From NCBI RefSeq assembly GCF_900105995.1, contig NZ_LT629785.1, forward strand, positions 1,984,001-2,048,000: 64,000 nt of DNA, written 5' to 3'. Shown here piece after piece: positions 60,869 through 64,000 of this stretch. The DNA comes from Pseudomonas pohangensis. Its GTDB lineage: Bacteria; Pseudomonadota; Gammaproteobacteria; Pseudomonadales; Pseudomonadaceae. A program made the translations under genes and the position numbers. Position 1 is the stretch's first letter; every line of letters begins with the position of its first letter. The notes under the pieces are model-generated. The model was not told the DNA's origin, searched no databases, and saw only the letters and a list, made by a program, of their open reading frames with translations.

Positions 60869-61610
60869 ACTGAATTTCATCATCATCGCGGTACTGCTGC
60901 TCACTCTGCTGATCTCCACCTTTCGCATCCTGCGCGAGTACCAGCGCGGCGTAGTCTTCCAGCTCGGGCGCTTCTGGAAGGTCAAGGGACCCGGGCTGAT
61001 CCTGGTCATCCCCGGTCTGCAACAAATGGTCCGCGTCGACCTGCGCACCGTCGTGCTGGATGTACCGACCCAGGACGTGATTTCCCGCGACAATGTTTCG
61101 GTCAAGGTCAATGCGGTGATTTACTTTCGCGTGCTCGATCCGCAGAAGGCGATCATTCAGGTCGAGGACTTCCTTGCCGCCACCAGCCAGTTATCCCAGA
61201 CCACCTTGCGTGCCGTGCTTGGCAAGCATGAACTGGATGAGATTCTGGCCGAGCGCGAACGGCTGAACACCGATATCCAGCAGGTGCTGGATGCACAGAC
61301 CGACGCCTGGGGCATCAAGGTGGCGAATGTCGAGATCAAGCATGTCGATCTCGATGAATCGATGATCCGCGCCATTGCCAAACAGGCCGAGGCCGAGCGC
61401 GAGCGGCGGGCCAAGGTGATCCATGCCGAAGGCGAACTGCAGGCCTCGGAAAAGCTCATGCAGGCCGCCGAGATGCTCAGCCGGCAACCGGGCGCCATGC
61501 AACTGCGCTACATGCAGACGCTGAGCAATATTGCCGGCGACAAAGCCTCGACCATTGTCTTCCCGTTGCCGATCGAGCTGTTGCAGGGGCTCATTGAACC
61601 AAAGCGCTAG
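60858..61610 (+). CDS. Slipin/stomatin-family SPFH membrane protein
   Basis: 250 residues. One N-terminal membrane hairpin (about 5-22), then the SPFH domain: ILREYQRGVVFQLGRFWKVKGPGLILVIPGLQQMVRVDLRTVVLDVPTQDVISRDNVSV, a near-consensus slipin opening. A C-terminal coiled region (AKQAEAERERRAKVIHAEGELQAS) mediates oligomers. It overlaps the NfeD gene by 11 bases, the standard nfeD-slipin pair, and should form membrane microdomain complexes. Confidence 0.93.
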   Translation: MSIELNFIIIAVLLLTLLISTFRILREYQRGVVFQLGRFWKVKGPGLILVIPGLQQMVRVDLRTVVLDVPTQDVISRDNVSVKVNAVIYFRVLDPQKAIIQVEDFLAATSQLSQTTLRAVLGKHELDEILAERERLNTDIQQVLDAQTDAWGIKVANVEIKHVDLDESMIRAIAKQAEAERERRAKVIHAEGELQASEKLMQAAEMLSRQPGAMQLRYMQTLSNIAGDKASTIVFPLPIELLQGLIEPKR

Positions 61611-62005
61611 CCTCACGGGTGGTTAGCATGCGCGCTCAAGTTCAGATGCCCCAAGCTTGGGGACAAATTGCTGAAGGCAGCGGCCCGGTTTGGTGGCCGG
61701 CTGTTGCTGGCCGATTCCATTCGAGCCTCGCCGCGTCCACTTTGCAGATGCCTGCTTGCCCTGGAATCAAGTTGCTGTGGGCAACGGCTCAGCTGCAGAG
61801 TTGCAAAATGGCCGGAAATGCAAGATTTCTCCATGCCGGCGAGTGCTAGATTGCCAGTATTGGAGGAAGCATTGCGGTGTGGGTGATGCGACCTGTCCAT
61901 GCACGAGTCTGGCCTGCTGAAACACGCCTGCACCAGACCTGACGGCCAGACGAAATTGAGCTGGCTGCGTAGAACGACACAGCAATACATCGAGGACCGC
62001 AAACA
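61611..62005. other. Spacer between slipin and the secreted-protein gene
   Basis: 395 bases. No convincing gene: frames here (for example 61619-61849) lack binding sites and family features. Composition is less GC-rich near 61800-61860. GAGGA lies just before the start of the next gene. I see no clear hairpin terminator after the slipin gene. Confidence 0.6.
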
Positions 62006-62821
62006 ATGAAAAAGCCCAATCCGAATTTCAAACTTGCCGCATTGCTCGGCAGCCTCCTGCTGGCGCTGGCCGTGCAACCGGCCGTGGCCGAGGAAACCGG
62101 CGCTGTCGTTCCTTCGGTCCTGACCGACGGCGTCAACGCCAAATCAGGGCGTGTCGATAACATGCACATGACACGCTATGTCGAGTTCTTCCTCGCAGCT
62201 CCCGACCCCAAGAGCAAAAAACTGGTGGCCGCCTGCTTCAACACCATGTTCACGCCCAAGGGCATCCCCCCTTCGAGAGATACCGCTCCGCAAAAGCTGG
62301 TAGAAGGCCTTGATTTCAGCAAGATCAAGAGCGAATTCGGCGTCATCGGCGCCTCCCTCAACGGCCCGAAACTGTGGTCGCCCGACTGGACCGATATCGA
62401 AATCGGCAAGGTACAGACCTTCAATGGCATCGAAGCCGCATGGGTGGCCCAGCTCAACATGGAGGAAGGCAATCGCGATGTGGACAAGAGCATCCCCTAC
62501 AAGCCGGTAACCATCGCCCGCAAGAGCGCGCTGGGCTGGAACAAGGGCACCAAAGTCCTGCTGCTCGATGATGCCGATGGCAACACCTGGATCCTCAAGG
62601 GATTCCAGTTGGGCATCCATCCCAAACATACCTACGAGGAATTTGTCGCTGCCGGCCAGAGCAACTTCAAGCAACTCCCGCCAGGCTGGAAGTTCCGCGT
62701 CAAGGTGCTGGAAAAGGATCTGATCGAGAAGCCCGAAAACGGCGTGGCCTGGATCATGCCGGACGAGTTTTTCAACGTCTATGACAAGACCGGTCCGGGC
62801 ATGATGAACTACAAGCCCTGA
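62006..62821 (+). CDS. Unrecognised exported protein
   Basis: 271 residues. A basic start and hydrophobic stretch with a likely cleavage near AVAEETG (about residue 29) mark it for export. The body is soluble and mixed in character: VDNMHMTRYVEFFLAA, GLDFSKIKSEFGVIGASLNGPKLWSPDWTDIEIG, GNTWILKGFQLGIHPKHTYEEFVAAG, PPGWKFRVKVLEKDLIEKPENGVAWIMPDEFFNVYDK, ending MMNYKP. I do not recognise a family and suggest no function. GAGGA precedes the ATG at normal spacing. It lies between the slipin gene and the inverted GMC fragment. Confidence 0.82.
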   Translation: MKKPNPNFKLAALLGSLLLALAVQPAVAEETGAVVPSVLTDGVNAKSGRVDNMHMTRYVEFFLAAPDPKSKKLVAACFNTMFTPKGIPPSRDTAPQKLVEGLDFSKIKSEFGVIGASLNGPKLWSPDWTDIEIGKVQTFNGIEAAWVAQLNMEEGNRDVDKSIPYKPVTIARKSALGWNKGTKVLLLDDADGNTWILKGFQLGIHPKHTYEEFVAAGQSNFKQLPPGWKFRVKVLEKDLIEKPENGVAWIMPDEFFNVYDKTGPGMMNYKP

Positions 62822-63197
62822 GGTTTGCCGCCGCTGAACTGCCACCGTTCCAGGGCAATGCACTTTTGCCTTCAGGATTTGGCAGAGCAGCACTCAGGCT
62901 TCAGACAGGCCATCCTGGATAATCCAGCTGGCCGCACGCTCGGCGATCATCAGGGTTGGCGAGTTGGTGTTGCCGCTGGTGATCAGCGGCATCACCCCGG
63001 CATCCACCACGCGCAGGTCGTGGATGCCGATGACCTTCAGCCGCGAGTCAACCACCGCTGACCGGCAATGTCCAAAGATTCCCGGTAAAACCCGGCTTTC
63101 AGCAATCTCTCCTTCAGACACTGGCAAATTCAGGCTCCTTGCCGATGGAAGCTGACTAGACTTACTTCGCGAAACCAACATTCACGAGGAGCCTGTC
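62822..63197. other. Spacer holding a GMC gene fragment and the ald upstream region
   Basis: 376 bases. The left part contains the inverted copy of the GMC 3' end at 62913-63055. The rest should hold the ald promoter; I see no clear hairpin terminator after the secreted-protein gene. Confidence 0.65.
62894..63055 (-). pseudogene. Truncated, inverted copy of the GMC oxidoreductase 3' end
   Basis: Bases 62913-63055 match 59218-59360 of the GMC gene in reverse orientation at 142 of 143 positions; the one change turns IHGLRVV into IHDLRVV. The copied frame reads VVDSRLKVIGIH to AASWIIQD and then continues for five codons to its own stop at 62894. No start or FAD domain precedes it, so it is a remnant. 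Confidence 0.92.
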
Positions 63198-64000
63198 ATG
63201 CGTATCGGCGTTCCCAAGGAAATCAAGGTTCATGAGTACCGTGTCGGCCTGACGCCACAGTCGGTGGCCGAGTTGTGCGGTCTGGGTCATCAACTGCTGA
63301 TCGAAACCCGGGCCGGTGTCGGCATCGGTTTCAGCGATGCCGACTATGTGGCCGCCGGAGCGCAGATTGCCGCCTCGGCCGAGCAGGTGTTCAGCGAGTC
63401 GCAGTTGATCGTCAAGGTCAAGGAACCGCAGGCGGTCGAGCGTGCCCGGCTGAAGCCCGAGCACTGCCTGTTCACCTATCTGCATCTGGCGCCGGATCGC
63501 CCGCAGACCACTGAGTTGATGGCCAGCGGTGCCACCTGCATCGCCTATGAAACCGTCACCGACCGTAATGGCGGCCTGCCGCTGCTGGCGCCGATGTCGC
63601 AGGTGGCCGGACGCATGTCGATCCAGGCCGGGGCCAGCTGCCTGGAAAAAGCCCGCGGCGGGCGCGGCGTGCTGCTCGGCGGCGTGCCCGGGGTGGCTGC
63701 CGGCAAAGTGGTGATTCTCGGCGGCGGCGTGGTCGGCAGCCATGCACTGGCGATGGCGGTCGGGCTGGGTGCGGAAGTCTGCGTGCTGGACAAGAGTCTC
63801 GAGGCCCTGCAACGGCTGGATGCACGCTACGGCAACCGCATCACCACGCTCTACTCGACGCGCACCAGCGTGCGCGAACAGGTGCTCAGTGCCGACCTGG
63901 TGATCGGCGGCGTATTGATCCCCGGGGCGGCGGCGCCCAAGCTGATCACGGCGGAAATGGTCAGCCAGATGCTGCCCGGTTCGGTGCTGGTGGACGTGGC
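63198..64000 (+). CDS. ald: Alanine dehydrogenase (cut by window edge)
   Basis: 267 codons are visible, about 70% of the usual 370. NAD-dependent oxidative deamination of L-alanine to pyruvate and ammonia. The start MRIGVPKEIKVHEYRVGLTP is diagnostic; VKVKEPQ and YLHLAPDR carry the catalytic Lys and His of the active site, and VILGGGVVGSHALAMAVGLGAEVCVLD is the NAD-binding fold. GAGGAG lies 7 bases before the ATG. Confidence 0.95.
   Translation, partial: MRIGVPKEIKVHEYRVGLTPQSVAELCGLGHQLLIETRAGVGIGFSDADYVAAGAQIAASAEQVFSESQLIVKVKEPQAVERARLKPEHCLFTYLHLAPDRPQTTELMASGATCIAYETVTDRNGGLPLLAPMSQVAGRMSIQAGASCLEKARGGRGVLLGGVPGVAAGKVVILGGGVVGSHALAMAVGLGAEVCVLDKSLEALQRLDARYGNRITTLYSTRTSVREQVLSADLVIGGVLIPGAAAPKLITAEMVSQMLPGSVLVDV

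Noticed and set aside
61619..61920. Three overlapping short plus-strand frames
   Set aside because: No ribosome binding site, no conserved pattern, and mutually overlapping frames in a spacer.

Overview
The window comes from a high-GC gammaproteobacterium of the Pseudomonadaceae. The main evidence is order and content. A fadD1-fadD2 pair is divergent from a lipase-phaJ1 pair, as in P. aeruginosa and P. putida. There is a complete braCDEFG operon, Pseudomonas-type REP hairpins, and a CcoM-like small cbb3-oxidase subunit of the kind described in P. stutzeri. I saw no tRNA, rRNA, CRISPR array, prophage or transposase gene. The window cuts a P-type ATPase gene at its left edge and an alanine dehydrogenase gene at its right edge.

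1-7.5 kb: a P-type ATPase, an RluA-type pseudouridine synthase, a YdgA/DUF945 protein, and a three-gene run (Tat-exported small subunit, GMC flavoprotein with a four-cysteine motif, ThuA-like protein). A Crp/Fnr regulator faces away from this run. 7.6-18.4 kb: the helicase hrpA, which carries a REP pair inside its reading frame, then marC, a DUF488 gene and the fatty-acid activation cluster. 18.6-26.5 kb: a TetR-HlyD-ABC export operon, the tiny ccoM gene with two Anr-type boxes and its own terminator, an AlkB-like dioxygenase, and rapA.

26.5-37.5 kb: eptA divergent from a PAP2 phosphatase, a four-copy tandem repeat built from the 3' end of hyi plus REP sequence, hyi-glxR, two small DUF genes, and the branched-chain amino acid importer. 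37.5-46.4 kb: an accessory block around an ArsS-type radical SAM protein. It contains a flavin oxidoreductase, a TVP38-mercuric-reductase-like fusion, a degenerate phosphoesterase, a sodium:solute symporter, the radical SAM protein and, divergently, two small glycosyltransferase-like genes. This is the best candidate in the window for an incompletely described pathway.

46.4-64 kb: a periplasmic sulfatase and HAD hydrolase with a divergent LysR regulator, a DUF547 protein, an ABA4-like membrane protein, a SulP transporter and a methyltransferase. Next comes an 839-bp gene-free block bounded by perfect 19-bp inverted repeats, a VOC-SRPBCC fusion divergent from a second GMC oxidoreductase, an nfeD-slipin pair, an unrecognised secreted protein, an inverted 143-bp copy of the GMC 3' end, and ald.

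Coordinates and start choices come from reading the sequence by eye. Family names are recalled from conserved motifs and gene order; no search was run.
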